Counted from the first letter of the stretch, positions 28,615-41,207 are shown. The stretch: DNA of 64,000 bases from Blochmannia endosymbiont of Camponotus sp. (GCF_023586365.1 NZ_CP097759.1:682001-746000); one strand, 5' to 3'. The notes: generated by a model from the letters alone, not told the origin. Program-made: numbers and translations.

Positions 28615-29689
28615 CAGTATAATTATGTTAAGACATATTGATTGTAATCTTCAATTAATTTCAATGTTTTTTCATATATAATTATATTATAAGGATACCT
28701 TTGTTAAAAAATTTGTAAGATAAATGAATGTTTATTACTTTAATCGGTTTTAATTATTTTTTATAATTAAGTAATATGAGTAATATGTTAAGTTCATATT
28801 TTAATCTTTATCTAATTAAAACGTTTTTATGTAAATAATCAGTAGGTTTGTAACGATATTGTATATCATATAAAATTATAATGTTTTGATATTTAAAAAT
28901 TAACACTTAAATAAATTTAATCTTCGATAAATTATATAAAAAAGTTCTCTTTGCATATTACTACTTGTAATATTTTCAATATTACCACATTTAAAATTTT
29001 AATTTTATATTGCGTTTTTATAAATGTTGAAAATAAAAAATTCTGTATAAAATGGTTCGATTATTTATGAATTACAAAATTAATCTCATGTATTTATATG
29101 TAATACTTTAATAATTGATGAAAATAACAAACTAACAAGTATTAATAATTAAGTATATAGATTACTCATTATTTTTAGTTATTTAAGGTATTATCATTTT
29201 TTATCATAGTTTAACAGGATATTTTTTATAAACACTGTACTATTACAAACAATGGCGTTTTTATTTTAAATAAGCACGTACCTGTATTGATCAGTATCAA
29301 TATAATCATGTTTATGATAATAAAAACAATTTCAATGGATATATTAATTATTATATAAAATTTATAAAATCAAAATAAATAATCAAAAAAGATAAGTATT
29401 ATAAAATATTATTTTTTTACAAAGATGTTATAATGATCACATGAATGTAATCGTTTTTTATTTATTATCATCCGAAAAGGATATTTTCTAGAAAGAATGG
29501 ACTATGTCTTTTTTTCTATAAAACATAGCAGTGTTTATTCATGTATTGTACTTTACAATATAACCAACAATATTTGCATTTCTTTCGGATATTACAATAA
29601 ATATAATAAAATCAATAATAGTTGAGTATAATAAAAAAATTAAAACCATTTCCAAAAATCAGTGATGCATGATGTTATGCGAGGAAGGT
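28615..29689. other. Large intergenic region, hemC/dapF divergent
   Basis: 1075 bp. E. coli has cyaA, cyaY and yifL here; no remnant recognised. A TATAAT-containing stretch lies near 29427-29433, and ATCCGAAA (about 29470) faces TTTCGGAT (about 29583), a widely spaced 8-bp inverted pair. Otherwise featureless AT-rich DNA. Confidence 0.5.
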
Positions 29690-30514
29690 ATGCGATTTAC
29701 CAAAATGAATGGGTTGGGCAATGATTTTGTCATCATAGATGCTATCACTCAAAATATACATCTTACTTCTGAAAATATCAGATATCTATCAAATCGATGT
29801 TATGGAATTGGCTGCGATCAATTATTAATAGTAGAGCCCCCTTATGATCCAACAATAGATTTTCATTGTCGAATTTATAATGCGGATGGCACGGAAGTAA
29901 ATCAATGCGGTAACGGCATACGTTGTGTTGCACAATTTGTCTGCTTAAAAAAATTAACTAATAAACAAAACATTCATATTAGCACTCGCTCTAATCATAT
30001 ATTATTATCTATTATGAATGACAATCGTGTATCTGTTAACATGGGGCCGCCTATCTTTGATCCAAAACTTATTCCGTTTTATACATCACAATATCAAAAA
30101 ACTTATATTTTATTTTTACCCACACAAATAATACTATGTGGTGTAGTATCTATGGGTAATCCTCATTGTATTATTTTAGTAGAAAAAATAGAAAATATCG
30201 AAGTTACTTCATTAGGATCATCATTAGAAGATCATCATTGTTTTCCAGAACGTGTCAATGTAAGTTTTATGCAAATCATTAACTGTAATAATGTTCGATT
30301 ACGAGTATATGAGCGTGGCGTAGGAGAAACTCAAGCTTGTGGAACTGCCGCCTGCGCGGCAGTCGCCGTGGGTATTCAACAGGGATTATTATATGAATCA
30401 GTAAACGTAAGCTTGCCTGGAGGCACTGTATCAGTAAATTGGAAAGGAACAAACAATGCATTGCACATGATTGGATCAACGTCTTATGTATATGATGGAT
30501 ACATCAATTTATAA
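29690..30514 (+). CDS. dapF: Diaminopimelate epimerase
   Basis: 274 aa, equal to E. coli. Cofactor-free racemase giving meso-diaminopimelate for lysine and peptidoglycan. Two catalytic cysteines: Cys73 (QCGNGIRC) and Cys217 (ETQACGTAAC). ATG 29690 is preferred over the in-frame ATG at 29669: it is preceded by GAGGAAGG and begins MRFTKMNGLGNDF like E. coli MQFSKMHGLGNDF. The downstream xerC of E. coli is missing and yigB follows after 158 bp. Confidence 0.97.
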   Translation: MRFTKMNGLGNDFVIIDAITQNIHLTSENIRYLSNRCYGIGCDQLLIVEPPYDPTIDFHCRIYNADGTEVNQCGNGIRCVAQFVCLKKLTNKQNIHISTRSNHILLSIMNDNRVSVNMGPPIFDPKLIPFYTSQYQKTYILFLPTQIILCGVVSMGNPHCIILVEKIENIEVTSLGSSLEDHHCFPERVNVSFMQIINCNNVRLRVYERGVGETQACGTAACAAVAVGIQQGLLYESVNVSLPGGTVSVNWKGTNNALHMIGSTSYVYDGYINL

Positions 30515-30672
30515 ACATATAATAAATCCACCAAAAATAATATTTTTTAACTCACGCATTTTATATTGAAACTTTACTTGGTTATGCATGAAATGAATAT
30601 AATGCAGTGATCATATAAATATTTAATTGAAGAAATAACAATTATAATTTAATGATATTAAAGGTATAAATT

Positions 30673-31389
30673 ATGCATGTTTACCGTACATTACAGCCTT
30701 TTCATGCTATAACTTTAGATTTAGATAACACATTATACGATAATTATCCAGTAATAAATCAAGCCGAAGAAAAGTCAATATTGTTTTTGCAAGAATATCA
30801 TCCCTTATTGTCTAAAATACAAAACAGAGATTATTATCAGTCACGTAAAATGCTTCAATTTATAGAACCAAATATTTGTCATGATGTAAATTATTGGCGT
30901 TGGAAATCTTTAAATATAATTTTATTACAATCAGGGCTAACTAAAAATGAAGCGCAATTAGGCGCTGATTACGCTATGGAAATTATTATACATTGGCGCA
31001 ATAAAATCGATATTCCTCCTAGTACACATAATGTATTATCGGCATTAAGTTCTAAATGGCCATTAATTGCAATCACTAATGGCAATGCAAATCCGATTTC
31101 TTGTGGACTACAACAATATTTTCAAGATGTACTACGTGCTGGAATTAATGGTCGTGCTAAACCTTATAAAGATATGTATTATTTAGCTTCAAAGCGTTTA
31201 GGAATATCTTGTAAAAATATTCTGCACGTAGGAGATGACTTGAATACAGATATAAAAGGAGCAATACGTGCTGGGATGCAGGCTTGTTGGATTAATCAAT
31301 ATAATTTAAATCAATTTTGTTCAGTTGATACAACACTGTTACCACATTTGAAAATTTCAAAACTAATATCATTAACATATTTATTATAA
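30673..31389 (+). CDS. yigB: HAD-family phosphatase YigB
   Basis: 238 aa, same length as E. coli YigB, which dephosphorylates 5-amino-6-(5-phosphoribitylamino)uracil in riboflavin synthesis. HAD motif I LDLDNTLYDN with nucleophile Asp16 and Asp18; motif II AITNGNA near 133-139; motif III lysine in GRAKPYKDMYY; motif IV HVGDDLNTDIKGA. Its retention would fill the phosphatase step of flavin synthesis; specificity is inferred from orthology. Sits 64 bp before uvrD. Confidence 0.93.
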   Translation: MHVYRTLQPFHAITLDLDNTLYDNYPVINQAEEKSILFLQEYHPLLSKIQNRDYYQSRKMLQFIEPNICHDVNYWRWKSLNIILLQSGLTKNEAQLGADYAMEIIIHWRNKIDIPPSTHNVLSALSSKWPLIAITNGNANPISCGLQQYFQDVLRAGINGRAKPYKDMYYLASKRLGISCKNILHVGDDLNTDIKGAIRAGMQACWINQYNLNQFCSVDTTLLPHLKISKLISLTYLL

Positions 31390-31453
31390 TGTTAATAGTT
31401 GTATTAGATACATATATCAATAAATAATTATTTACTATATGTTGTAATATTTT

Positions 31454-33406
31454 ATGAATATTTATAATATTCTTGATCAACTAAATGATAAACAACGAGA
31501 AGCGGTAACTTCTAATGACCAAAATATATTAGTGTTATCTGGAGCTGGTAGCGGAAAAACTCGGGTATTAATTAATCGCATTCTCTGGCTGCAATTAGTA
31601 AAAAAATATACACCATGGTCAATAATGGCGATTACTTTTACGAATAAAGCTGCTTCAGTCATGCGAAATCGTATACAATCTTTAATTGGTGTTCAAAAAA
31701 AAAGTGATTTATGGATTGGTACTTTTCATGGATTAGCAAATCGGTTACTACGCGCTCATTACATAGATGCAAATTTACCAAAAGATTTTCAAATCCTCGA
31801 TAACAACGATCAAATTCAACTTTTAAAACAATTAATACGCTCACTCAACCTAAATGAAAATAAGTATGGTGTATATCAAGTTATGCATTATATCAATAGT
31901 GAGAAAAATAAAATTCCAGATATTCCAAACATAAGTACTAATAGCAATTCAATAAAAATGACATGGTTCCGAATTTATCAGTCTTATCAAGATATATGTA
32001 ATCGTTCTGGATTAGTAGATTTTAATGAATTATTGAAACGCGCATATACGTTATGTTTAAATTATCCGAATATTTTACATTATTATCAAAAACGATTTAT
32101 TAATATTTTAGTGGATGAATTTCAAGATACCAATGCAGTTCAATATGCTTGGTTATGTCTTTTATCAGGAGAAAATAATAATTTAATGATTGTTGGCGAC
32201 GATGATCAATCTATTTATGGTTGGAGAGGAGCGCAAGTAAAAAATTTTCAACGACTTTTAGAAGATTTTACACATGTACGGATTATTACATTAGAACAGA
32301 ATTATCGCTCTACTAATAATATTTTGAGAGCAGCCAATGCTCTCATTTGCAAAAATGACACACGTTTCAAGAAAAATTTATGGACATGTAAAAATAAAGG
32401 AGATGCTATTTCACTTTATTGTGCTTTTAATGTAATAGATGAAGCTACGTTCGTAGTAAATAATCTAATAGACTGGAAAAAACAACATGGTTTACTAAAT
32501 GAGTGCGCTGTTTTGTATCGAAATAATTTTCAATCTCGTTTATTAGAAGAAATTTTGTTAAAAAAAAATATACCTTATCGCATATATGGAGGGATAGGAT
32601 TTTTTGAACGCAAAGAAATTAGAGATATTATAGCTTATTTAAAATTTATTGTTAATCAGAATAATGACACTGCTTATATGCGAATCATTAACACACCTAA
32701 TAGAGGAATTGGTCAACGTACTTTAGAGGTTATTAACAAATACGCTAATTTAAATCACTTAAGCTTGTGGGAAAGTAGCTTATTTATTTCAAACAAAAAA
32801 ATTATTAAAGGAAGACCTGCTATCGCTCTAAAACAATTTATTATATTGATAGATTCCTTAAAAAATCAAATGTCCACCACCACATTGCCCTTGCATGAAC
32901 AAATTTTTTATATTATTAGGCAAATCGGATTATGGAATATGTATGAAAAAAATATATTAACATCAACATATTGCGAACGCATACAAAACATTGAAGAATT
33001 TATAGCAATGAGCAATCAATATAGCATTCTGTCAGAATCAACGGTAAATACACATCCATTACAACAATTTTTATCGTATATTTCTTTAGAATTTGAAGAA
33101 AATTTATCTAATACTCACCCAGATGCAGTACAACTCATGACGCTACATGCTTCAAAAGGATTAGAATTTTCTCAAGTATTCATTGTAGGCTTAGAAGAAG
33201 GGATTTGTCCAAATTATGTTTCTTTAACTAACAAAGAATTATTAGAAGAAGAACGTAGATTAATTTATGTTGGCATCACACGTGCTATGCATAAATTAAC
33301 AATTAGTTATTCAGAAACTCGTTATATTTATGGAAAAAAAATGGTTATTCAATCACCATCTAGATTTGTTAATGAATTACCAATAGATTGTTTAAAAATA
33401 TGTTGA
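31454..33406 (+). CDS. uvrD: DNA helicase II, lacking the C-terminal Tudor-like region
   Basis: 650 aa against 720 in E. coli. Superfamily 1A 3'-5' helicase for nucleotide excision and mismatch repair. Walker A SGAGSGKT with Lys35; motif II DEFQD; motif III GDDDQSIYGWRGA; motif IV LEQNYRST; motif V TLHASKGLEF; motif VI EERRLIYVGITRA, so the motor core is complete. It stops at SRFVNELPIDCLKIC, about 70 residues early, removing the disordered linker and Tudor fold that bind UvrB and RNA polymerase. No continuation is seen after the stop. Follows yigB as in E. coli. Confidence 0.96.
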   Translation: MNIYNILDQLNDKQREAVTSNDQNILVLSGAGSGKTRVLINRILWLQLVKKYTPWSIMAITFTNKAASVMRNRIQSLIGVQKKSDLWIGTFHGLANRLLRAHYIDANLPKDFQILDNNDQIQLLKQLIRSLNLNENKYGVYQVMHYINSEKNKIPDIPNISTNSNSIKMTWFRIYQSYQDICNRSGLVDFNELLKRAYTLCLNYPNILHYYQKRFINILVDEFQDTNAVQYAWLCLLSGENNNLMIVGDDDQSIYGWRGAQVKNFQRLLEDFTHVRIITLEQNYRSTNNILRAANALICKNDTRFKKNLWTCKNKGDAISLYCAFNVIDEATFVVNNLIDWKKQHGLLNECAVLYRNNFQSRLLEEILLKKNIPYRIYGGIGFFERKEIRDIIAYLKFIVNQNNDTAYMRIINTPNRGIGQRTLEVINKYANLNHLSLWESSLFISNKKIIKGRPAIALKQFIILIDSLKNQMSTTTLPLHEQIFYIIRQIGLWNMYEKNILTSTYCERIQNIEEFIAMSNQYSILSESTVNTHPLQQFLSYISLEFEENLSNTHPDAVQLMTLHASKGLEFSQVFIVGLEEGICPNYVSLTNKELLEEERRLIYVGITRAMHKLTISYSETRYIYGKKMVIQSPSRFVNELPIDCLKIC

Positions 33407-33873
33407 TGTCATGCTTTAAAAGTGAATCCCTGTTATTCGTATAAACTTATATTTCTATTTTATTGAATTTCCAGAAAGTTATTACTCTAATCTTCATTAG
33501 AATTATTATATATACAAATATATCTATTTTAGTATCAAAAACATTTATAAATATTGACAATCTTTTTATTCTAGGCGTAACATGCCCGCTCTAATCTGCA
33601 GATTATACTTATGATATCTCAGTGAATAAGATCTAACCGAATATTTAAATAACTATCATAATTGAATTATATTTGTTACCAAATAAATAAAAACTTTACG
33701 AATTATTTGTACGTTATAGATATTTGATACGCGATAACGATCGTTTATAACTATTCTATCATGTAATGCATATTATCGAAACGACATGGCATGAAAATAG
33801 CTATTTATTATCTAATTTTAGTTATTGTGATCTAATGTAGACTAATTTGTATTTTTTGAGGAATCAATGATAT
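33407..33873. other. Intergenic, uvrD to corA
   Basis: 467 bp. Contains a 14-nt perfect palindrome TAATCTGCAGATTA at 33592-33605; no gene recognised. The missing uvrD C-terminal sequence is not visible here in any frame. Confidence 0.5.
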
Positions 33874-34818
33874 ATGTATAATATATTTCAATTAAAAAAT
33901 AATCATTTATTTCGTATTAATGAAAAAGAAAAAATACCATTTTTAAATAATATTATTTGGATTGATATAATAGATTCGCATGACGATGGTCATAATTATA
34001 TACCAAACATATTGCTTCACCAAAAAATAAAATTTTTTAAATTGCAAGACATTAAAAAGACTACACGTTTTTTTAAAGATAAAAATGGATTACATATTCA
34101 TTCTTTTTTCTTTTCATATAACAGTCAAGAACAAATAGATAACTCTAGTGTATTTTTCACCATCCACAATGGATGTCTATATACTTCGCGTAAAAAAGAA
34201 TTTCCAGTATTTTGTATGTATCAAAAATATTTACATAATCATTTGTTAATTAATGGAAATGTCTATGAATTATTATTAAATTTATTTGAAGTAAAACTTG
34301 ATGAGCTAGCAAATAAAATAGAACATATTTATTCTACTTTAGAAACATTGAGTTCTGTTATTATGAACGGACAACAAATCGATGAATACGATCATGCGCT
34401 TTCTGATTTAGCTATATTGGAGAATATAGGATGGAAAATTCGTGTTAATTTATTAGATACTGAAAGAGCAATAAAATTTTTAATACGTAAAGTGAAATTA
34501 CCTGTACTACAACAACAATATGCCAACGATATTTTAAGTGAAATCACATTATTATTGCCTCATAATGAATATGTATTTCATCAAATAAGTTCTTTGACCC
34601 AATCAGCAATGGGATTTATTAATATTGAACAAAATAGAATTATAAAAATCTTTTCGGTTATTTTTTTGCCTCCAACTCTAATAGCATCTAGCTACGGAAT
34701 GAATTTTAAATTTATGCCAGAATTACAATGGTCATTTGGTTATCCTAGCGCCATTATTTTAATGATTTTATCAGGACTTGCTCCGTACATCTATTTCAAG
34801 TATAAAAATTGGCTATAA
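33874..34818 (+). CDS. corA: Magnesium/cobalt transport protein CorA
   Basis: 314 aa (E. coli 316) pentameric inner-membrane Mg2+ channel. Large cytoplasmic domain (1 to about 250), then two C-terminal membrane helices with the signature YGMNFKFMPELQW between them, ending in YFKYKNWL. Compared with E. coli (KIFSVVSVVFLPPT) the pore helix reads KIFSVIFLPPT, a three-residue deletion in an otherwise conserved segment. In E. coli corA also follows uvrD. Confidence 0.95.
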   Translation: MYNIFQLKNNHLFRINEKEKIPFLNNIIWIDIIDSHDDGHNYIPNILLHQKIKFFKLQDIKKTTRFFKDKNGLHIHSFFFSYNSQEQIDNSSVFFTIHNGCLYTSRKKEFPVFCMYQKYLHNHLLINGNVYELLLNLFEVKLDELANKIEHIYSTLETLSSVIMNGQQIDEYDHALSDLAILENIGWKIRVNLLDTERAIKFLIRKVKLPVLQQQYANDILSEITLLLPHNEYVFHQISSLTQSAMGFINIEQNRIIKIFSVIFLPPTLIASSYGMNFKFMPELQWSFGYPSAIILMILSGLAPYIYFKYKNWL

Positions 34819-35189
34819 ATGTTATAAATATAATTACAGAATATATATAATTTTTCTAACAAAAATATTAATTTAATTAAGATTAAATATTTTAAAATCC
34901 TATTCTTACATATATCTCTATAATACAAAGATGTAATAAAAACTCAATACATTTAAATATTTAAACTCATTTGCATATAATGCACCTATAAAACATTTGT
35001 AATAATAACAATTATATTTTATACTTGAGAAGTTGTTGTGTTTAATATATAGAAAAAATTCATGCAATAAATTATTATCTAAAATAATATCTATGGTGTA
35101 TCAATTTTTTGTTGATACCATTGTATAATATATTGATATATAATGGGTGTTATTGCTACATTTTAACAAAAAACAAAGCGAGGTAATAA
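34819..35189. other. Intergenic, corA to yigL
   Basis: 371 bp. Includes an imperfect inverted repeat GTATCAA...TTGATAC near 35098-35117 followed by TATAAT (about 35125), a possible promoter zone for yigL. No gene recognised; rarD, pldA, recQ, rhtBC and pldB of E. coli are missing. Confidence 0.45.
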
Positions 35190-36029
35190 ATGTTTCGCAT
35201 CGTTGCGTCTGATTTAGATGGTACTCTGCTAACACCGGACCATCGATTAACATCTTTTACTAAAAAGATTCTAAAATTGCTGACTACTCGTAATATTCAT
35301 TTTGTTTTTGCTACTGGCCGGCATCACACAAACGTCATGCAAATACGTGATAATTTGAAAATTAATTCTTATATGATTACTTCTAATGGAGCTAGAATAC
35401 ACAATGCCCACGGGAAATTAATTGCTTCTTACGATTTAGCTACAGAAATCGTAGATGATTTATTACGCATAGTACATCATGATTCTCAAATTATTACTAA
35501 TATTTTTTATAATGATAAGTGGCTGATCAACCGACCAATATCAAAACAAAATTGTTTTTATAACGGATGTGAATCTAATTATCACATATATCAGAAGGAT
35601 ACATTGCCCTTGAATGGTATCTGTAAGGTGTATTTCACTAGTAACAATTACAAACGACTGTTATCTTTAGAAAAGAAATTACATGCGCGCTGGAATCATC
35701 GAATCAATATTAGTTTTTCGCTCCCTACATGTCTTGAGGTGATGCCAGAAGGAGTTTCTAAGGGACATGCTTTAGAAAAAGTAGTTAAATTATTAGGCTG
35801 TCAACTAAAAGATTGTATTTCATTTGGAGATGGCATGAATGATCAAGAAATGTTAAAAATGGCAGGAAAAGGCTGTATAATGAGCAATGCACAGAAAAGA
35901 CTGAAAGATACTCTTCCGTTCTTAGAAATTATTGGCAGCAATAAAGATGATGCAGTACCTCATTATTTACAATGTATTTATCATAATAAATGGTTTGATT
36001 CGTCATTAATAAGCAGTGTTTTAAATTAA
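35190..36029 (+). CDS. yigL: Cof-type HAD phosphatase YigL
   Basis: 279 aa (E. coli 266). E. coli YigL dephosphorylates pyridoxal 5-phosphate and sugar phosphates. HAD motif I SDLDGTLLTPDH with Asp8 and Asp10; ATGRHH motif II near residues 42-47; SNGAR near 70; GVSKGHALEKV with the motif III lysine; FGDGMNDQEM motif IV. C-terminal tail is about a dozen residues longer than in E. coli. RBS AGCGAGG. Convergent with yhgN. Confidence 0.93.
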   Translation: MFRIVASDLDGTLLTPDHRLTSFTKKILKLLTTRNIHFVFATGRHHTNVMQIRDNLKINSYMITSNGARIHNAHGKLIASYDLATEIVDDLLRIVHHDSQIITNIFYNDKWLINRPISKQNCFYNGCESNYHIYQKDTLPLNGICKVYFTSNNYKRLLSLEKKLHARWNHRINISFSLPTCLEVMPEGVSKGHALEKVVKLLGCQLKDCISFGDGMNDQEMLKMAGKGCIMSNAQKRLKDTLPFLEIIGSNKDDAVPHYLQCIYHNKWFDSSLISSVLN

Positions 36030-36178
36030 TATTTTTAATAAAAATATTGTGGTTTAATATTTTTTCGTTATTCGCTAAGTAATTTTGTGATTTACTACAT
36101 GAGTTTTCGTGTTTATATTGATAACTTTCATATATGAATGAAAGTTCATAGCATTGTTTTAATAACTAATAAAGGGTG

Positions 36179-36203
36179 ATTTTGTTGAATTAACAAAATT
36201 TTT
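36179..36203 (+). terminator. Candidate intrinsic terminator downstream of yigL
   Basis: ATTTTGTT (36179-36186) pairs with AACAAAAT (36192-36199), loop GAATT, followed by TTTT. About 150 bp after the yigL stop. AT-only stem, so modest strength. Confidence 0.45.
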
Positions 36204-36287
36204 AAAAAGTTACATTTCAAAACGAAATGCTGTATAAAAATAATCATTAATATATATATATTTTTTAAAATTATAGTATGTGTGTGT

Positions 36288-36307
36288 AATTTCACTATGG
36301 TGAAATT
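36288..36307. terminator. Short hairpin between convergent yigL and yhgN
   Basis: AATTTCAC (36288-36295) and GTGAAATT (36300-36307) are exact complements around TATG. Position suits a bidirectional 3' end structure for yhgN and yigL. Confidence 0.4.
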
Positions 36308-36463
36308 CACTTGTCGCGCCTTAATTGAAATAATAAATAAATGTATAAATTTTTATATTTAATTTTTAAAAAATTACTTATACTAATTAATTTAATAGAA
36401 TCTACTAAAATTCAATTTAAAACATCTAAATATATTTAAATATGAAATAACTTTTCAATTCAA

Positions 36464-37057
36464 TCATATGCATAAATAACTATGTATCCCATCAAGTAAC
36501 ATTTGAGTAGAGATCATTACTAATAATAAACCCATTAACCTCTCCAATGCCCCGATGCCTTTGCTACCTAATAAACGAGAAAATACATTAGACAACATCA
36601 AAATTAACATAGACAATCCCCACGCAACAATTAATGCTAAAATTAAAAAATTAATTTTATGAGGATATTGATGAGACAATAGTAACAATGTTGCTAAAAT
36701 TGAAGGACCAGCAACTAAAGGAATAGCAAGTGGCACTAAAAAAGGTTCTTCTCCATTCGAAAACCCAGTATTACTTCCTTCTTCTGAAGGAAATATCATT
36801 TTTATGGCAATTAAAAATAACACAATACCTCCAGAGATTGAAACTGTTTCTGTGTGTAAATTAAGAAATATTAAAATATATTCGCCAACAAATAAAAACC
36901 CTAACATTAATAATAAAGCGATTATCATCTCTCTAATTATTATAATTTGACGTCGTTTTGGTTCTAGATCTTTTAGTATCGACATAAAAATTGGTAAATT
37001 TCCGATAGGATCCATAATTAAAAACAATAAAACTGTAGCTGATATCATTTCATTCAT
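36464..37057 (-). CDS. yhgN: MarC-family inner membrane protein YhgN
   Basis: 197 aa, same length as E. coli YhgN. About six hydrophobic helices: near residues 5-25, 42-62, 70-88, 108-128, 136-158 and 176-194. MDPIGNLPIF near 15-24 and PLAIPLVAGPS near 110-120 are MarC-family signatures. Function of the family is not established (a transport role has been suggested). Divergent from asd across a long palindrome, and next to asd as in E. coli. Confidence 0.92.
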   Translation of the reverse strand: MNEMISATVLLFLIMDPIGNLPIFMSILKDLEPKRRQIIIIREMIIALLLMLGFLFVGEYILIFLNLHTETVSISGGIVLFLIAIKMIFPSEEGSNTGFSNGEEPFLVPLAIPLVAGPSILATLLLLSHQYPHKINFLILALIVAWGLSMLILMLSNVFSRLLGSKGIGALERLMGLLLVMISTQMLLDGIHSYLCI

Positions 37058-37179
37058 TATTATTTTCCTAAAAGTTATTTGTGTTTTATATACACCACGC
37101 TTTTTATAAAGTAAATTACAAAATATTATTATAAACGTATTACATCATATTACTTATAATACATGTATGCCACACTATG

Positions 37180-37230
37180 TACTGAACATTTTTATATAAT
37201 ATATTGTATATTATATAAAAATGTTCAGTA
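37180..37230. repeat. 24-bp perfect inverted repeat between divergent yhgN and asd
   Basis: Arms 37180-37203 and 37207-37230 are exact reverse complements separated only by TTG. Arm core ACTGAACATTTTTATATAAT. It lies 123 bp before yhgN's start and 60 bp before asd's start, so it is inside the divergent promoter region, not at a gene end. Confidence 0.9.
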
Positions 37231-37289
37231 TCTCATAATACTCGAGATACATATATTTTTGATACTTAATAACGCCTGTGAGATTGATA

Positions 37290-38396
37290 ATGAAAAATAT
37301 TGGATTTGTTGGTTGGAGAGGAATGGTAGGTTCAGTATTAATGAATCGTATGAAAGAAGAAGATGATTTTAGCCATTTTCACTCAATATTTCTCTCTACA
37401 TCACAAATAGGAGAACATGCTCCAAACATTCAAGGATCACAAGAATTATTTTTACAAGACGCTTGTAATGCCGATTTGCTTAATTCTTTAGATATTATTA
37501 TTACATGTCAAGGTAGTGCATATAGTAAAATTATTTATCCAAAATTAAGAAAAATTGGATGGACAGGATATTGGATTGATAGCGCCTCATTTTTACGCAT
37601 GAATGATGATGCGATTATTGTTTTGGATCCTGTCAATCAAGTACTGATAGAACAAAGCATAAATAAAGGTATTAAAACATTTGTAGGCGGTAATTGCACT
37701 GTAAGTTTAATGTTAATGTCTTTAGGCGGGTTGTTTGCTCATAATTTAATCGAATGGGTTTTTGCTTCCACGTATCAGGCAGCTTCTGGATGTGGAGCGC
37801 GCGCCATGCGTGAGTTATTAATACAAATGGGTCAAGTGTATAATATAGTAACTGATTTATTGACGTCCCCTTCAATGGCTATTCTAGATATTGAACATAC
37901 AATTACTCAATTTAGTAAAACTGATTCCTTGTTAGTAGATTGCTTCAAAGTGCCTTTGATCGGCAACGTCATTCCGTGGATTGGTGATTACATGTATAAT
38001 GGTCAAACTCAAGAAGAATGGAAAGGTCAAGCAGAAACTAACAAAATTCTCAATACTTCTAAAATTATAACAGTAGATAGTTTATGTGTGCGTGTGGGCT
38101 CATTACGTTGTCATAGCCAAGCATTTGTTTTAAAACTTAAAAAGGACATTTGTTTAACAGAAATAGAAGAATTACTCCGGTCTCATAATAAATGGGTAGA
38201 AGTCATTTCAAATAATGTTACACAATCATTAAACAAATTAACTCCTGTTATGGTATCCGGAACACTTAAAATACCCATTGGTCGCCTACGCAAATTACAT
38301 GCGGGTAACCAATATATTTCTGCCTTTAGCGTAGGCGACCAATTACTTTGGGGAGCCGCTGAGCCATTACGCAGGATATTACGTCAATTACTATAA
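37290..38396 (+). CDS. asd: Aspartate-semialdehyde dehydrogenase
   Basis: 368 aa (E. coli 367). NADPH-dependent reduction of aspartyl phosphate, feeding lysine/diaminopimelate, threonine and methionine. [11 protein letters not shown] near residues 5-15; catalytic Cys136 in [15 protein letters not shown] with the conserved His; WGAAEPLRR at the C-terminus. ATG 37290 gives the E. coli N-terminus MKNVGFIGWRG; an in-frame GTG at 37278 is less likely. Convergent with nfuA. Confidence 0.97.
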   Translation: MKNIGFVGWRGMVGSVLMNRMKEEDDFSHFHSIFLSTSQIGEHAPNIQGSQELFLQDACNADLLNSLDIIITCQGSAYSKIIYPKLRKIGWTGYWIDSASFLRMNDDAIIVLDPVNQVLIEQSINKGIKTFVGGNCTVSLMLMSLGGLFAHNLIEWVFASTYQAASGCGARAMRELLIQMGQVYNIVTDLLTSPSMAILDIEHTITQFSKTDSLLVDCFKVPLIGNVIPWIGDYMYNGQTQEEWKGQAETNKILNTSKIITVDSLCVRVGSLRCHSQAFVLKLKKDICLTEIEELLRSHNKWVEVISNNVTQSLNKLTPVMVSGTLKIPIGRLRKLHAGNQYISAFSVGDQLLWGAAEPLRRILRQLL

Positions 38397-38553
38397 ATTT
38401 TATTTGTTCTGCAAATTAGATTTACAAATATACAATTTGGGGAGCAGTGCAAATAATAAATGCAACACTGAAAATTTCAAAAAGACTCATTTAATTATAC
38501 AAGTACACTTATGTTACTTTGCTAAAAATTTTTAAAAATAAAAAATAAAGTCG

Positions 38554-39144
38554 TTAATAAAAAGAATGCGTCCCGCGGTGATGTTGAGTCACATCTAGTA
38601 CCCCTTTTAATTCGGGGAAAAGATTCTTTAAGGTAGTTTCTATTCCTTCTGTTATGGTGTAGCTAGCCATTGCACAGCCATTGCATCCTCCGTAAAATTT
38701 AATAACAGCTAACAAGTCTTCAGTAATACGTATTAAAGATACACTGCCCCCGTGCAGTTCTAACTGAGGATTAATCTGAAATTGTAATACATGTCTTATC
38801 CGATCTTCCAACGAATCATCATTTATCTTGTTTTTTATATTACTGCATGCTTTAGTAGCATTCGGAGCTTTGATAGTAAGTTGAGAATCTAATTCATTAA
38901 TTATCACGTCAATTTTTGCGTCTTTAAGGAAAGATATATATACTCGATCTACGTGTACAGAAAAGAGATCAAACTCAATGACTATATCCCTAGATTTAAA
39001 TTCTTCTGGTGGACAAAAACAAACACCACACTCCGCATGAACTGTACCTGGATTAACTACAAACACTCGTATCTGAGTACCTGGTTTCTTATCCACTAGC
39101 AGTTTAGCAAAATGTTTTTGTGCAACTGGAGTTATACAAATCAT
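38554..39144 (-). CDS. nfuA: Fe/S biogenesis protein NfuA
   Basis: 196 aa (E. coli 191) Fe-S cluster carrier. N-terminal degenerate A-type domain (1 to about 95; FAKLLVDKKPGTQIRVFVVNPGT) and C-terminal Nfu domain with the cluster-ligand pair Cys154 and Cys157 (GGCNGCAM); ends in FPELKGVLDVTQHHRGTHSFY like E. coli. Supports Fe-S enzymes such as IlvD in this window. Confidence 0.96.
   Translation of the reverse strand: MICITPVAQKHFAKLLVDKKPGTQIRVFVVNPGTVHAECGVCFCPPEEFKSRDIVIEFDLFSVHVDRVYISFLKDAKIDVIINELDSQLTIKAPNATKACSNIKNKINDDSLEDRIRHVLQFQINPQLELHGGSVSLIRITEDLLAVIKFYGGCNGCAMASYTITEGIETTLKNLFPELKGVLDVTQHHRGTHSFY

Positions 39145-41207
<2,063 letters not shown>

Larger units (their letters stand above)
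36030..36463. other. Convergent intergenic region, yigL/yhgN
   Basis: 434 bp between convergent genes, holding two short hairpins (36179-36203 and 36288-36307) that could end transcripts from both sides. No gene. In E. coli the flanking genes are far apart (86 and 77 min), so this is a rearrangement junction. Confidence 0.55.

Noticed and set aside
29427..29433. TATAAT box upstream of dapF
   Set aside because: No convincing -35 at proper spacing, and such hexamers are frequent by chance at this base composition.
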